A program made the translations under genes and the position numbers. Shown here piece after piece: positions 1 to 6,288 of a stretch of 8,148 bases of DNA. Every line of letters begins with the position of its first letter. The first letter of the stretch is position 1. The stretch lies in assembly GCA_022013235.1 (NCBI GenBank), contig JAKLQR010000356.1, positions 1-8,148 of the forward strand. Direction: 5' to 3'. Origin of the DNA: Thermodesulfovibrionales bacterium. GTDB lineage: Bacteria > Nitrospirota > Thermodesulfovibrionia > Thermodesulfovibrionales > SM23-35. The notes under the pieces were generated by a model. It had not been told where the DNA came from. It did no database searches and saw only the letters and a program-made list of their open reading frames with translations.

Positions 1-157
1 AATTACTAAGAAGTGCATAAGTAAGACTACACCCCCCTCACCCTTGCCCTCTCCCTCCAGGGGAGAGGGGACTTACTAATCTCCCCTCCCTTGAGGGGAG
101 GGGACAAAGGGGAGGGTGTGAGAATATGTATCCTTACTTATAACCGTCTTAGTAATT
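1..157. repeat. Composite palindromic element: twin hairpins inside terminal inverted repeats (BIME/MITE-like)
   Basis: Bases 1-11 (AATTACTAAGA) are the exact reverse complement of 147-157, and 17-25 (ATAAGTAAG) of 133-141. The two 5-base segments between these blocks do not match, giving 25-base terminal inverted repeats with 20 matched positions. Inside are two C/G-run hairpins of the same shape: 47-55 pairs with 61-69 (9 bp, 5-base loop) and 82-90 pairs with 96-104 (9 bp, 5-base loop), 12 bases apart. The second half is roughly an inverted copy of the first. No coding potential is seen. The design resembles paired REP/BIME units or a small non-autonomous transposable element. It starts at base 1, so it could extend beyond the window. 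Confidence 0.75.
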
Positions 158-191
158 ATTAGGGAATACTCTGATAATGTAACAGCGCAAT

Positions 192-227
192 AAAAAAGTT
201 GCTACCCCCTACCCAGGTAGGAGGCAA
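192..227 (-). terminator. Putative Rho-independent terminator reading leftward
   Basis: On the minus strand an 11-bp stem (227-217 with 212-202) closes a 4-base loop (216-213). After CAAC comes a run of six T (197-192), then ATT. Three of the eleven pairs are G-U wobbles that exist only in minus-strand RNA, and the T-run is also only on that strand, so the signal is directional. No minus-strand gene ends close to it: the nearest, nrdR, stops at 1515. On the plus strand it would only be a weaker hairpin in the leader of the first PilZ gene. Confidence 0.45.
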
Positions 228-260
228 TTCATTGATTCAATCCTGCATAGTAAAAGTATG

Positions 261-265
261 AAGGG
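261..265 (+). promoter_or_regulatory. Ribosome binding site deciding the first PilZ start
   Basis: AAGGG lies 9 bases before the ATG at 275. The in-frame TTG at 266 directly abuts the same AAGGG and leaves no spacing, so the ATG at 275 is preferred. I saw no convincing sigma-70 promoter in 158-260. GATAAT at 173-178 is a possible -10 box but lacks a good -35 partner. Confidence 0.55.
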
Positions 266-274
266 TTGATTGCG

Positions 275-556
275 ATGGAAACGAAAGACCGCAGGAGGAG
301 CGAGAGGAAGGCAGTATGCAAAGCTGTCGATTATGTGTTACTTCCCTCATCCACAGAAGAAGAACCCTTGAGTGGCGTGGTCGTTGACATGGGCGAACAC
401 GGCATCTGTCTTTTCACGACTGAAAAACTCACAGAAGGCCAGAAGATTACGCTCAGGAACGGTGTGCCTCAGTCTGAAAAAACCGCAGTTGTTCGCTGGG
501 GCCAGAAATATCAGAACCTCTATTATCGCATAGGCCTGGAATTTGAAGAAACTTAG
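275..556 (+). CDS. Small single-domain PilZ protein (putative c-di-GMP receptor)
   Basis: The 93-residue product is essentially one PilZ domain. Residues 7-11 give the N-terminal RxxxR motif (RRSER). DMGEHG at 38-43 occupies the place of the canonical (D/N)xSxxG motif but has Gly instead of Ser. The end (WGQKYQNLYYRIGLEF) has the look of the PilZ barrel's last strands. PilZ domains bind cyclic di-GMP through these two motifs and act on motility, pili, polysaccharide export or gene expression. There is no signal peptide or membrane segment, so it should be cytoplasmic. It lies 6 bases before a second PilZ gene, so the two are probably co-transcribed. The Ser-to-Gly change may weaken ligand binding. 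The specific target cannot be told from sequence. Confidence 0.82.
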   Translation: METKDRRRSERKAVCKAVDYVLLPSSTEEEPLSGVVVDMGEHGICLFTTEKLTEGQKITLRNGVPQSEKTAVVRWGQKYQNLYYRIGLEFEET

Positions 557-562
557 AAGCCG

Positions 563-1480
563 ATGATCGCAGTCAGAGAAAAAAAGAATATTCCCAACAA
601 AAGAAGACTGAGAAGATTCAGTCACCGCTGTAGAATGGCCTTTACTGTTGATGGGGTGACGTACAGGGGGTTGTCGAGCAATTTTTCTCTGAACGGGCTT
701 TTCGTGAGAACGAGGAATACCTTCCCGCCAGGAACGTTCCTCGATATAACCATTTATTTTCCGAACGAATTAACCTCTCACCTGCAGGGAAAAGTGACCC
801 GGTCTTCAAAAGAACCATGCAGGGTTACCGGCGGCAAGGACAGCGAATATAGGGAGAAGGGCATGGGCATCAGGATACTGGAGAAGGACTCTCTCTATCT
901 TCATTTTATCAGAGCACTTTTGTCGCAGGAGGAAGAAGACCTGTTCGGACAGATTATATTCTATGAACGGGAATCAAAATATCGCAAGATACGATCTGAA
1001 CTGCAGGCAAGTTCTCATCTCTTTGACGTGTACGCCCTTGTAATCGGAGAACAGAGGGAACAGGCAGGCTTTATGGGCAAGATATGGTTTGAGGCCAAAA
1101 TAAAGAATAATACCGATTATGTATTTGTCGAGCCTGTAGTAATCTTTATGACCACAAAAAATGATGACCACACCGATGACACCCAGAGGAACAGCCTGCC
1201 AAGCCTCGGTACTGTGTTAATAAATGCTCCCCAGCATATTGATCACTGGAGCCCGGGAGAAATAATAACCCTGGCCGGTGAAATCAATCCCCTCTCTCTC
1301 GATGTGCTGGATTATGAAATTGAATTCCTGGACTATTTGATAAAGACGCTCGAAATTACAGCCGAGGAACCTGTAAAGATCGATAACTTTGTTGAAGCCA
1401 TTTGGTTGGGGGCACCCTGTGTTGTTTCTGATTCTCTGGGGTTTCAGAACAGAGCGCTCGCAGATGCCTGCCTGAAGTGA
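563..1480 (+). CDS. PilZ-domain protein with an unrecognised C-terminal domain
   Basis: The product is 305 residues. The N-terminal half (about 14-120) is a PilZ domain with both c-di-GMP motifs intact: RRLRR at 14-18 (RxxxR) and NFSLNG at 40-45 (NxSxxG). GMGIRIL at 100-106 is a typical late PilZ strand. Residues 121-145 are charged and probably helical. Residues about 150-270 form a second, beta-rich-looking region (IWFEAKIKNNTDYVFVEPVV is the clearest stretch) that I do not recognise. It resembles an Ig-like or FxLYD-type sandwich but this is a guess. No signal peptide or transmembrane helix is visible. The ATG at 563 is chosen because it precedes the RxxxR motif by only a few residues and follows the previous stop by 6 bases. 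The Shine-Dalgarno is weak, so coupling to the upstream gene is likely. It may be an effector that couples c-di-GMP binding to a protein partner through its C-terminus. Confidence 0.8.
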   Translation: MIAVREKKNIPNKRRLRRFSHRCRMAFTVDGVTYRGLSSNFSLNGLFVRTRNTFPPGTFLDITIYFPNELTSHLQGKVTRSSKEPCRVTGGKDSEYREKGMGIRILEKDSLYLHFIRALLSQEEEDLFGQIIFYERESKYRKIRSELQASSHLFDVYALVIGEQREQAGFMGKIWFEAKIKNNTDYVFVEPVVIFMTTKNDDHTDDTQRNSLPSLGTVLINAPQHIDHWSPGEIITLAGEINPLSLDVLDYEIEFLDYLIKTLEITAEEPVKIDNFVEAIWLGAPCVVSDSLGFQNRALADACLK

Positions 1481-1488
1481 TATCGAAT

Positions 1489-1510
1489 CGCGGTGTTCGG
1501 GTTCACCGTG
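1489..1510. terminator. Hairpin between convergent genes (weak bidirectional terminator candidate)
   Basis: CGCGGTG (1489-1495) pairs with CACCGTG (1504-1510) around an 8-base loop, with one G-T pair. It fills the 34-base space between the second PilZ gene and nrdR, which converge. Neither side has a T-run, so it does not meet the usual intrinsic terminator definition. It may only stabilise the 3' ends. Confidence 0.3.
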
Positions 1511-1514
1511 CATC

Positions 1515-1970
1515 TTACTTGTGCTCAAAAAGGGTTTTTACTTCATTCATCAGTTCATTGATATCTTTAAATTGCCGGTAGACCGAAGCGAATCTCACAT
1601 AGGCAACCTTGTCGAGTTCCCTGAGCGATGACATCACCTCTTCTCCAACCCAGGTACTCGGAATTTCCTTCACATTCAGGCCGATAAGTTTCTTTTCGAT
1701 TGAGTCAGTGATATTTTCGAGTGTCTCCATGCCTATAGGTCTTTTTTCACAGGCTTTTTTCAGTCCGGTCACGACCTTGGTCCGTTCATAGGGTTCCCGT
1801 CTCCCGTCTTTCTTGATGACCATGGGGATGATATCTTCGACCCGTTCGTATGAGGTAAAACGCTTCGCGCAGTTGAGGCACTCACGTCTCCGGCGTATCG
1901 CATTGCCTTCACGGCTGGTCCGTGAATCAATGACCTTGTCTTCGAGGTTTCCGCAGAAAGGACATTTCAT
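1515..1970 (-). CDS. nrdR: Transcriptional repressor NrdR
   Basis: The 151-residue product has the NrdR family length and layout. A zinc ribbon occupies residues 1-45, with C3/C6 (CPFC) and C31/C34 (CLNC), the basic stretch RRRRE just before the second pair, and the conserved RFTSYE. An ATP-cone domain covers about 49-139 and ends in the typical VAYVRFASVYRQF. In studied bacteria NrdR senses ATP/dATP and represses ribonucleotide reductase genes by binding paired NrdR boxes. No nrd genes and no obvious NrdR box are present here. It is the last gene of the minus-strand block, 96 bases downstream of glyA. No Shine-Dalgarno is visible before the ATG, and the leader is filled by an AGGATTT-type repeat. 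This is a confident family call; the regulon is unknown. Confidence 0.97.
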   Translation of the reverse strand: MKCPFCGNLEDKVIDSRTSREGNAIRRRRECLNCAKRFTSYERVEDIIPMVIKKDGRREPYERTKVVTGLKKACEKRPIGMETLENITDSIEKKLIGLNVKEIPSTWVGEEVMSSLRELDKVAYVRFASVYRQFKDINELMNEVKTLFEHK

Positions 1971-1974
1971 GGTA

Positions 1975-2046
1975 AATACAAATCCGAAATTCTAATATCT
2001 AAATCCTAACAAAATCCTTAATCCTTTCGTTCAGGATTTAGGATTT
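1975..2046. repeat. AGGATTT-rich inverted repeat between glyA and nrdR
   Basis: Bases 2012-2025 and 2033-2046 form a 14-bp stem with one mismatch around a 7-base loop. Two further copies of the motif on the minus strand (AGGATTTAG at about 1999-2007 and CGGATTTG at about 1980-1987) follow toward nrdR. The array fills most of the 96-base gap and stops just before the nrdR ATG. There is no T-run after the stem on either strand in standard position. It looks like a dispersed intergenic repeat rather than a terminator. Confidence 0.6.
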
Positions 2047-2066
2047 CGTGCTTGAGAGTTTGTTTT

Positions 2067-3305
2067 TCAATATATGGGAAATTTCACGCAGAGCGATTGA
2101 GCCTTTTGCATCAGCCTCGTAATTTTCTCCGGGTCGTTGTTGTTCTCTATTATTGATGAAATCATATCGGAGATTTCGGTCATCTCCGCGCTTCCCATGC
2201 CCCTTGTGGTAACGCAGGGAGTGCCGAGCCTGATTCCGCTTGTTATGGCCGGTGACCTCTCATCATAGGGAATAACATTCTTGTTCACGGTTATTCTCGC
2301 CTGTCCGAGTGCGATTTCCGCGTCTTTGCCCGTAATATCCTTATTCGTCAGGTCCACGAGCATCATATGGTTGTCAGTCCCGCCGGATATGATCTTAAAT
2401 CCCCTTCCCACCAGTTCTTCAGCAAGTTTCTTTGCGTTCTGTATGACCTTTGCCTGGTAATCTCTAAATTCCGGGGTCAGGGCTTCCTTCAGAGCTACTG
2501 CTTTAGCCGCAATGACATGGACAAGGGGACCGCCTTGTATGCCCGGAAAAATCGTCTTGTCGATGACCTTTGCGAATTCCGCTCTGCACATGATCATTCC
2601 GCCCCTCGGGCCTCTCAGGGTTTTGTGGGTAGTTGTCGTGACAAAATCAGCATGCGGTACCGGTGAAGGATGAAGCCCTGCGGCAACGAGTCCCGCGATA
2701 TGGGCGATATCAGCCATGAGATAGGCGCCGGTTTCCCTCGCGATGTCAGCGAATACCTTGAAATCGATGCTCCGTGAATACGCGCTCGCCCCAACGAGAA
2801 TCAATTTCGGCTTCTGTGCAAGAGCGAGGCGCCTCACTTCCTCATAATCTATATATCCTGAATCTCTGTTTACTCCGTAAGAGACAATCTTATAGAAAAC
2901 TCCGGAAAAGTTGACCGATGACCCGTGCGAAAGATGGCCTCCGTGACTGAGACTCATGCTGAGTATGGTATCGCCGGGTTTCAAGACCGAAAAAAATACT
3001 GCCATATTGGCCTGAGAGCCCGAATGCGGCTGAACATTCACATGTTCAGCGCCGAATAATTTTCTGGCGCGTTCGGTTGCGAGGTTCTCAACGACGTCAG
3101 CGTACTCACACCCGCCGTAATAGCGCTTGCAGGGATATCCCTCTGCGTATTTATTTGTGAACACAGAACCCTGCACTTCGAGGACAGCCGGACTTGTGTA
3201 ATTCTCGGATGCAATGAGTACTATGTTATTCTGCTCCCTCTCAATCTCATTCTGTATCGCCTGGTATACTTCCGGGTCGGTATTCTTCAGATTCTCGAAG
3301 TTCAT
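2067..3305 (-). CDS. glyA: Serine hydroxymethyltransferase
   Basis: This PLP enzyme interconverts serine plus tetrahydrofolate with glycine plus 5,10-methylene-THF, the main source of one-carbon units. At 412 residues it is full length for the bacterial family. The PLP-binding lysine is K228 in TTTTHK, followed by TLRGPRGG. D199 and H202 lie in MADIAH, and RYYGGCEYAD at 61-70 and HSGSQAN at 94-100 are further family signatures. Spacing matches E. coli GlyA to within about one residue. Its ATG overlaps the rpiB stop as ATGA, so translation is coupled. GAGGA about 12 bases upstream is a distant Shine-Dalgarno. Methylene-THF produced here is the cofactor for thymidylate synthesis, which fits the presence of tmk in the same block. 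Confidence 0.98.
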   Translation of the reverse strand: MNFENLKNTDPEVYQAIQNEIEREQNNIVLIASENYTSPAVLEVQGSVFTNKYAEGYPCKRYYGGCEYADVVENLATERARKLFGAEHVNVQPHSGSQANMAVFFSVLKPGDTILSMSLSHGGHLSHGSSVNFSGVFYKIVSYGVNRDSGYIDYEEVRRLALAQKPKLILVGASAYSRSIDFKVFADIARETGAYLMADIAHIAGLVAAGLHPSPVPHADFVTTTTHKTLRGPRGGMIMCRAEFAKVIDKTIFPGIQGGPLVHVIAAKAVALKEALTPEFRDYQAKVIQNAKKLAEELVGRGFKIISGGTDNHMMLVDLTNKDITGKDAEIALGQARITVNKNVIPYDERSPAITSGIRLGTPCVTTRGMGSAEMTEISDMISSIIENNNDPEKITRLMQKAQSLCVKFPIY

Positions 3306-3751
3306 CTCTTTAAGTTTTCCTCAATTCTGGTGATTTTATCGAGTCTCCTGCAGTGTCTTTCTCCCTCAAAGGGGGTAGATACCCAGGTCCGTACTATTTC
3401 TTTCGCGAGATCACTCCCTACGACACGTCCACCGAGGACGAGTATATTTGCGTCGTTATGGAGTCTGCTCATTTTGGCTGTGAAGAGTTCGTTGCAGAGA
3501 GAAGCACGAATGCCCGGAAATTTGTTCGCAACAATAGACATCCCGATACCGGTGCCGCAGATCAGGATGCCCTTTTCGATTTCTCCTTTTGAAACAGCCA
3601 GGGAGACTTTTTCTCCAAAATCTGGGTAATCTACTGATTCAGAGCGGTCTGTCCCGAAGTCAATGGACTCGATCTGGAGATTATTCAGAAGGGAAATAAT
3701 CTCTTTTTTCAGTTCAACCCCGGCGTGGTCACAGCCAATAGCGATCTTCAT
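3302..3751 (-). CDS. rpiB: Ribose-5-phosphate isomerase B
   Basis: The 149-residue product belongs to the RpiB/LacAB family, which interconverts ribose 5-phosphate and ribulose 5-phosphate and so supplies ribose for nucleotides. Visible signatures are CDHAG with D8 and H9, DYPDFG at 41-46, the catalytic cysteine C65 followed by GTGIGMS, H98 and N99 in LHNDANILVLGGR, and TPFEGERH at 126-133 for phosphate binding. The ATG gives the standard MKIAIGCDHAG start, but no clear Shine-Dalgarno precedes it. A 54-base gap separates it from metG upstream, so a local promoter is possible, though I could not pick one out. The gene is coupled to glyA by a 4-base overlap. Confidence 0.97.
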   Translation of the reverse strand: MKIAIGCDHAGVELKKEIISLLNNLQIESIDFGTDRSESVDYPDFGEKVSLAVSKGEIEKGILICGTGIGMSIVANKFPGIRASLCNELFTAKMSRLHNDANILVLGGRVVGSDLAKEIVRTWVSTPFEGERHCRRLDKITRIEENLKR

Positions 3752-3805
3752 ACTGGTATTTTGAACACAAATTCTCTTAATCTTATCCGAGAGGAGAATG
3801 GGAAG

Positions 3806-5425
3806 TCAAGCGTCCTGTTTGCCCTGTTTTTTCGTGTCTATCCTCGGGAAAAGGGGTAAGCCCTTGTTCACTTTTCTCCCGTGCCCTGTCCTGCCCCATT
3901 GGATTTCAGATGCAAGGTCCAGCGACGAAAAATCTCCCGGGAGATTCAGCTGGTTCCACATTTTCTCTGCTGTGGCGGGCATGAAAGGGTAGAGGAAGAG
4001 CGCTATGTGGCGAAGGGACTCCGCAAGGGTGTAAAGGGTGTTCGAAAGGATATCCTGGTCCGTTTCCTTCCATGGGGCCGAATGCTGGATGTATTCATTG
4101 ATTTCGTTGATGAACGACCAGAGCTGGATCAGTGCGGCATTGAATTCGAGCCTGCTGAGACTGCTGTCGTATTTTCTGAAAATACTGCTGTCGGGATCAG
4201 ATATCCATGCCTTTATTTTTTTCTCGAATTCGTCCCGGTCTTTTCCTGGCACGGGCTCCGGGACGATCCCATCCCTGTATTTTTCTATCATCGTGAGAGA
4301 CCGGCTGAGCAGATTGCCGAGATCGTTTGCGAGGTCGGTGTTGAACCTGCTGATCAGTGCATGTTCGGAAAAATCACCGTCGAGACCGAAGGGGACTTCT
4401 CTGAAGAGGAAATATCTGAAAGCGTCGGCGCCGAACTCATCAGCTACTTTATGCGGGTCCACCACATTGCCGAAAGACTTGGACATTTTCTTGCCCTCAA
4501 TAGTCCACCACCCATGTGCGAAGATATTCTTCGGGAGGGGCAACCCGAGCGCCATAAGCATTGTCGACCAATAGATGGCGTGTGTGGTCAGGATGTCTTT
4601 TCCGATCAGATGGTGGTCAGGCGGCCACCAATCCTCTGATTTGAGAGGTGAGATTTGAGCCCCTTTTGCTTCTTCACTTTGGACATTTATGTGCGGGGCA
4701 AGATATTTTGTCGCGGAATAATAATTGAGGAGTGCGTCAAACCACACATACGTTACGAATTTATCATCAAACGGGAGCGGGATTCCCCATGAGAGCCGCT
4801 GCTTCGGTCTCGATATGCAGAGATCACCGAGCTGGTTGTTTGTGAGAAACCCTACTACTTCATTTTTCCTGGTCTCAGGGAGGACGTATAAAGGATTTTC
4901 CCTGATATGCTGTATGAGCCTGTCCTGATATTTCGACATGAGGAAGAAATAATTTTCTTCGGTAATATATTCCACGGGTCTCTTGCAGTCCGGACATTTT
5001 CCGTCTTCAACCTCTTTTTCTGTCCAGAAACGTTCGTCAGGGAGACAGTACCATCCGGAGTAGAGCCTCTTTTCGATTTCCCCTCTTGCAAAGAGTTCCT
5101 GGAGAATATCCTGGACGATCTTCCCGTGTTCTTGGTCCGTCGTGCGGATAAAGGCGTCGTTTTTTATGTAGAGTTTTTTCCAGAGGACTTTGAAGTTTCC
5201 GACCATGGCGTCAGCGTGCTCCAGGGGGGTGTTGCCCTTTTCCTGTGCCGCCTTCTCCACCTTCTGGCCGTGTTCGTCAGTTCCTGTCAGAAAAAAAACT
5301 TCGCTCCCCTTCAGTCTGTTGTAGCGGGCAAGAATATCGGCAGCAATGGTGGTGTACGCATGACCGATATGCGGCACATCGTTCACATAATAAATCGGGG
5401 TAGTTACATAGAAAGTACGCTTCAT
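3806..5425 (-). CDS. metG: Methionyl-tRNA synthetase
   Basis: This class I synthetase charges tRNA-Met. The product is 539 residues, the shorter form without the C-terminal tRNA-binding (EMAP/Trbp111-like) domain. Signatures are HIGH at 19-22, KMSKS at 313-317 followed by FGNVVDP, and TGTDEHG at 48-54. A connective zinc-knuckle region has C127, D130, C144 and C147, so aspartate occupies the place of the usual second cysteine. Residues 246-264 form an extra loop before WWPPDHHLIGKDI. The helical anticodon-binding domain runs from about 360 to 510 (FNTDLANDLGNLLSR). The reading frame stays open upstream to 5479, but the ATG at 5425 is chosen because it has GGAG at 8-base spacing, overlaps the ricT stop as ATGA, and starts the protein at the conserved MKRTFYVTTPIYYVN. 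Confidence 0.97.
   Translation of the reverse strand: MKRTFYVTTPIYYVNDVPHIGHAYTTIAADILARYNRLKGSEVFFLTGTDEHGQKVEKAAQEKGNTPLEHADAMVGNFKVLWKKLYIKNDAFIRTTDQEHGKIVQDILQELFARGEIEKRLYSGWYCLPDERFWTEKEVEDGKCPDCKRPVEYITEENYFFLMSKYQDRLIQHIRENPLYVLPETRKNEVVGFLTNNQLGDLCISRPKQRLSWGIPLPFDDKFVTYVWFDALLNYYSATKYLAPHINVQSEEAKGAQISPLKSEDWWPPDHHLIGKDILTTHAIYWSTMLMALGLPLPKNIFAHGWWTIEGKKMSKSFGNVVDPHKVADEFGADAFRYFLFREVPFGLDGDFSEHALISRFNTDLANDLGNLLSRSLTMIEKYRDGIVPEPVPGKDRDEFEKKIKAWISDPDSSIFRKYDSSLSRLEFNAALIQLWSFINEINEYIQHSAPWKETDQDILSNTLYTLAESLRHIALFLYPFMPATAEKMWNQLNLPGDFSSLDLASEIQWGRTGHGRKVNKGLPLFPRIDTKKQGKQDA
4631..4690. repeat. Short direct-repeat segment in an extra metG loop
   Basis: On the plus strand GATTTGAG occurs at 4638-4645 and again at 4652-4659, 14 bases apart. 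It encodes the QISPLKSED part (257-265) of a metG loop that looks longer than in typical MetRS between the NYYSATKYL region and the WPxD motif. It could be a decayed in-frame repeat insertion or simply a variable loop. Confidence 0.3.
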
Positions 5426-6288
5426 TTGCCGGGCTCCGTCTTTGGAGGAAATTTCTTCCTCCGTCTCTTTGGACGCCATTTTCTCCGTTTTTCTTTCTTC
5501 TCCTGTTTCTCCGGTTGCGGGGCAGTCTGCCCCGCTTCAGCAGCAGGGCGTTCTTCGCCGGACAAGAGTGTGTTAGTTGACACCACTGCTATTTCTTCTT
5601 CTCTCTCTTCAGTCACTGATAGGGATTCTTCTTCCAGAAGCATGGTATCTTCCTGTGGCGTCTCAGAATATTCATACCCGAGACAGCACATAAGACGTCC
5701 GCATACCCCGGACAGTTTCCCTGTATTGAGCACGAGTTCCTGTTTCTTTGCCATCTTAATCGAGACCGGTTCAAAAGTTATCAGGAACCGTTTGCAGCAG
5801 ACTTCCCTTCCGCAGATGCCGAGGCTGCCTATCATCCGTGCGCCGTCCCTGACCCCTATCTGCCGCATCTCGATCCTCGTCTTGAAGCGGGAGGCGAGAT
5901 CTTTTACCAGCTCTCTGAAGTCTATTCTCTTATCAGCAGTGAAATAGAAAATAATGCGCTTCCTGTCCAGGGTGGCTTCGGTGCTGATCAGCTTCATGGG
6001 AAGCCCCCGGGCCATAATCCTTTCAAGACAGAAAGCTTTTGCTTCTGATTCGAGTTTTTTGTTCTCTTCTCTCTGGAGAAGATCTTCTTCTGTCGCCTTC
6101 CGGATGATTTTCTTCCGTTTATTTTCCGGGTCTTCCTCTCTATGCCGTCCTTCAACAACGGTTCCGATGTTCAGCCCGAGTTCAGACTCAACGACGACAA
6201 GGTCGCCTTTCTCCACTTCTGCTCCGTCAACTTCGAAATCATATATTTTGCCGCATTGTTTGAATCGTATCCCGACTATTTCAGACAT
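5422..6288 (-). CDS. ricT: PSP1-domain protein RicT (YaaT)
   Basis: The 288-residue product matches the YaaT/RicT family. The PSP1 region spans about 80-180 (FCLERIMARGLPMKLISTEA, then FTADKRIDFRELVKDLASRF). The conserved cysteines are C159, C164, C165 (ICGREVCC) and C196, C201, C202 (VCGRLMCC). In Bacillus subtilis RicT works with RicA and RicF as an Fe-S-containing complex that steers RNase Y mRNA processing, and also affects competence and sporulation. RicA/RicF partners are not visible here and the role outside Firmicutes is poorly known. A long charged tail follows: acidic at about 218-232, then strongly basic from 262 (KKEKRRKWRPKRRRKK), which could bind RNA. GGAG lies 6 bases before the ATG. 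It overlaps holB by 8 bases and metG by 4. The gene name rests on homology; function in this organism is inference. Confidence 0.92.
   Translation of the reverse strand: MSEIVGIRFKQCGKIYDFEVDGAEVEKGDLVVVESELGLNIGTVVEGRHREEDPENKRKKIIRKATEEDLLQREENKKLESEAKAFCLERIMARGLPMKLISTEATLDRKRIIFYFTADKRIDFRELVKDLASRFKTRIEMRQIGVRDGARMIGSLGICGREVCCKRFLITFEPVSIKMAKKQELVLNTGKLSGVCGRLMCCLGYEYSETPQEDTMLLEEESLSVTEEREEEIAVVSTNTLLSGEERPAAEAGQTAPQPEKQEKKEKRRKWRPKRRRKKFPPKTEPGK
5434..5437 (-). promoter_or_regulatory. Ribosome binding site deciding the metG start
   Basis: GGAG on the minus strand lies 8 bases before the ATG at 5425, within the last codons of ricT. It favours this start over the upstream in-frame one at 5479, which would add 18 non-conserved residues and lengthen the overlap with ricT. 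Confidence 0.6.

Noticed and set aside
173..178. GATAAT as a -10 promoter box for the PilZ genes
   Set aside because: The hexamer 17 bases upstream matches TTGACA at only about three positions, inside the repeat terminus. Too weak to annotate.
208..221. CCTACC-CA-GGTAGG palindrome considered as an operator or c-di-GMP riboswitch piece
   Set aside because: The 2-base loop and the adjoining minus-strand T-run fit a terminator better, and the conserved GEMM riboswitch core is not present.
1217..1528. 103-residue minus-strand frame that the 192-227 terminator could serve
   Set aside because: It is antisense to the second PilZ gene and overlaps the nrdR end, with no recognisable domain. It is more likely a shadow.
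3881..4639. 252-residue plus-strand open frame
   Set aside because: It lies wholly antisense to metG. The composition is that of a shadow frame and no motifs are seen.
5426..5479. Upstream in-frame extension of metG (18 residues)
   Set aside because: It would overlap ricT more deeply, adds non-conserved residues, and lacks the GGAG and ATGA evidence of the 5425 start.
4907..5947. 346-residue open frame on the plus strand across metG and ricT
   Set aside because: It is antisense to two well-recognised genes and has no family resemblance.
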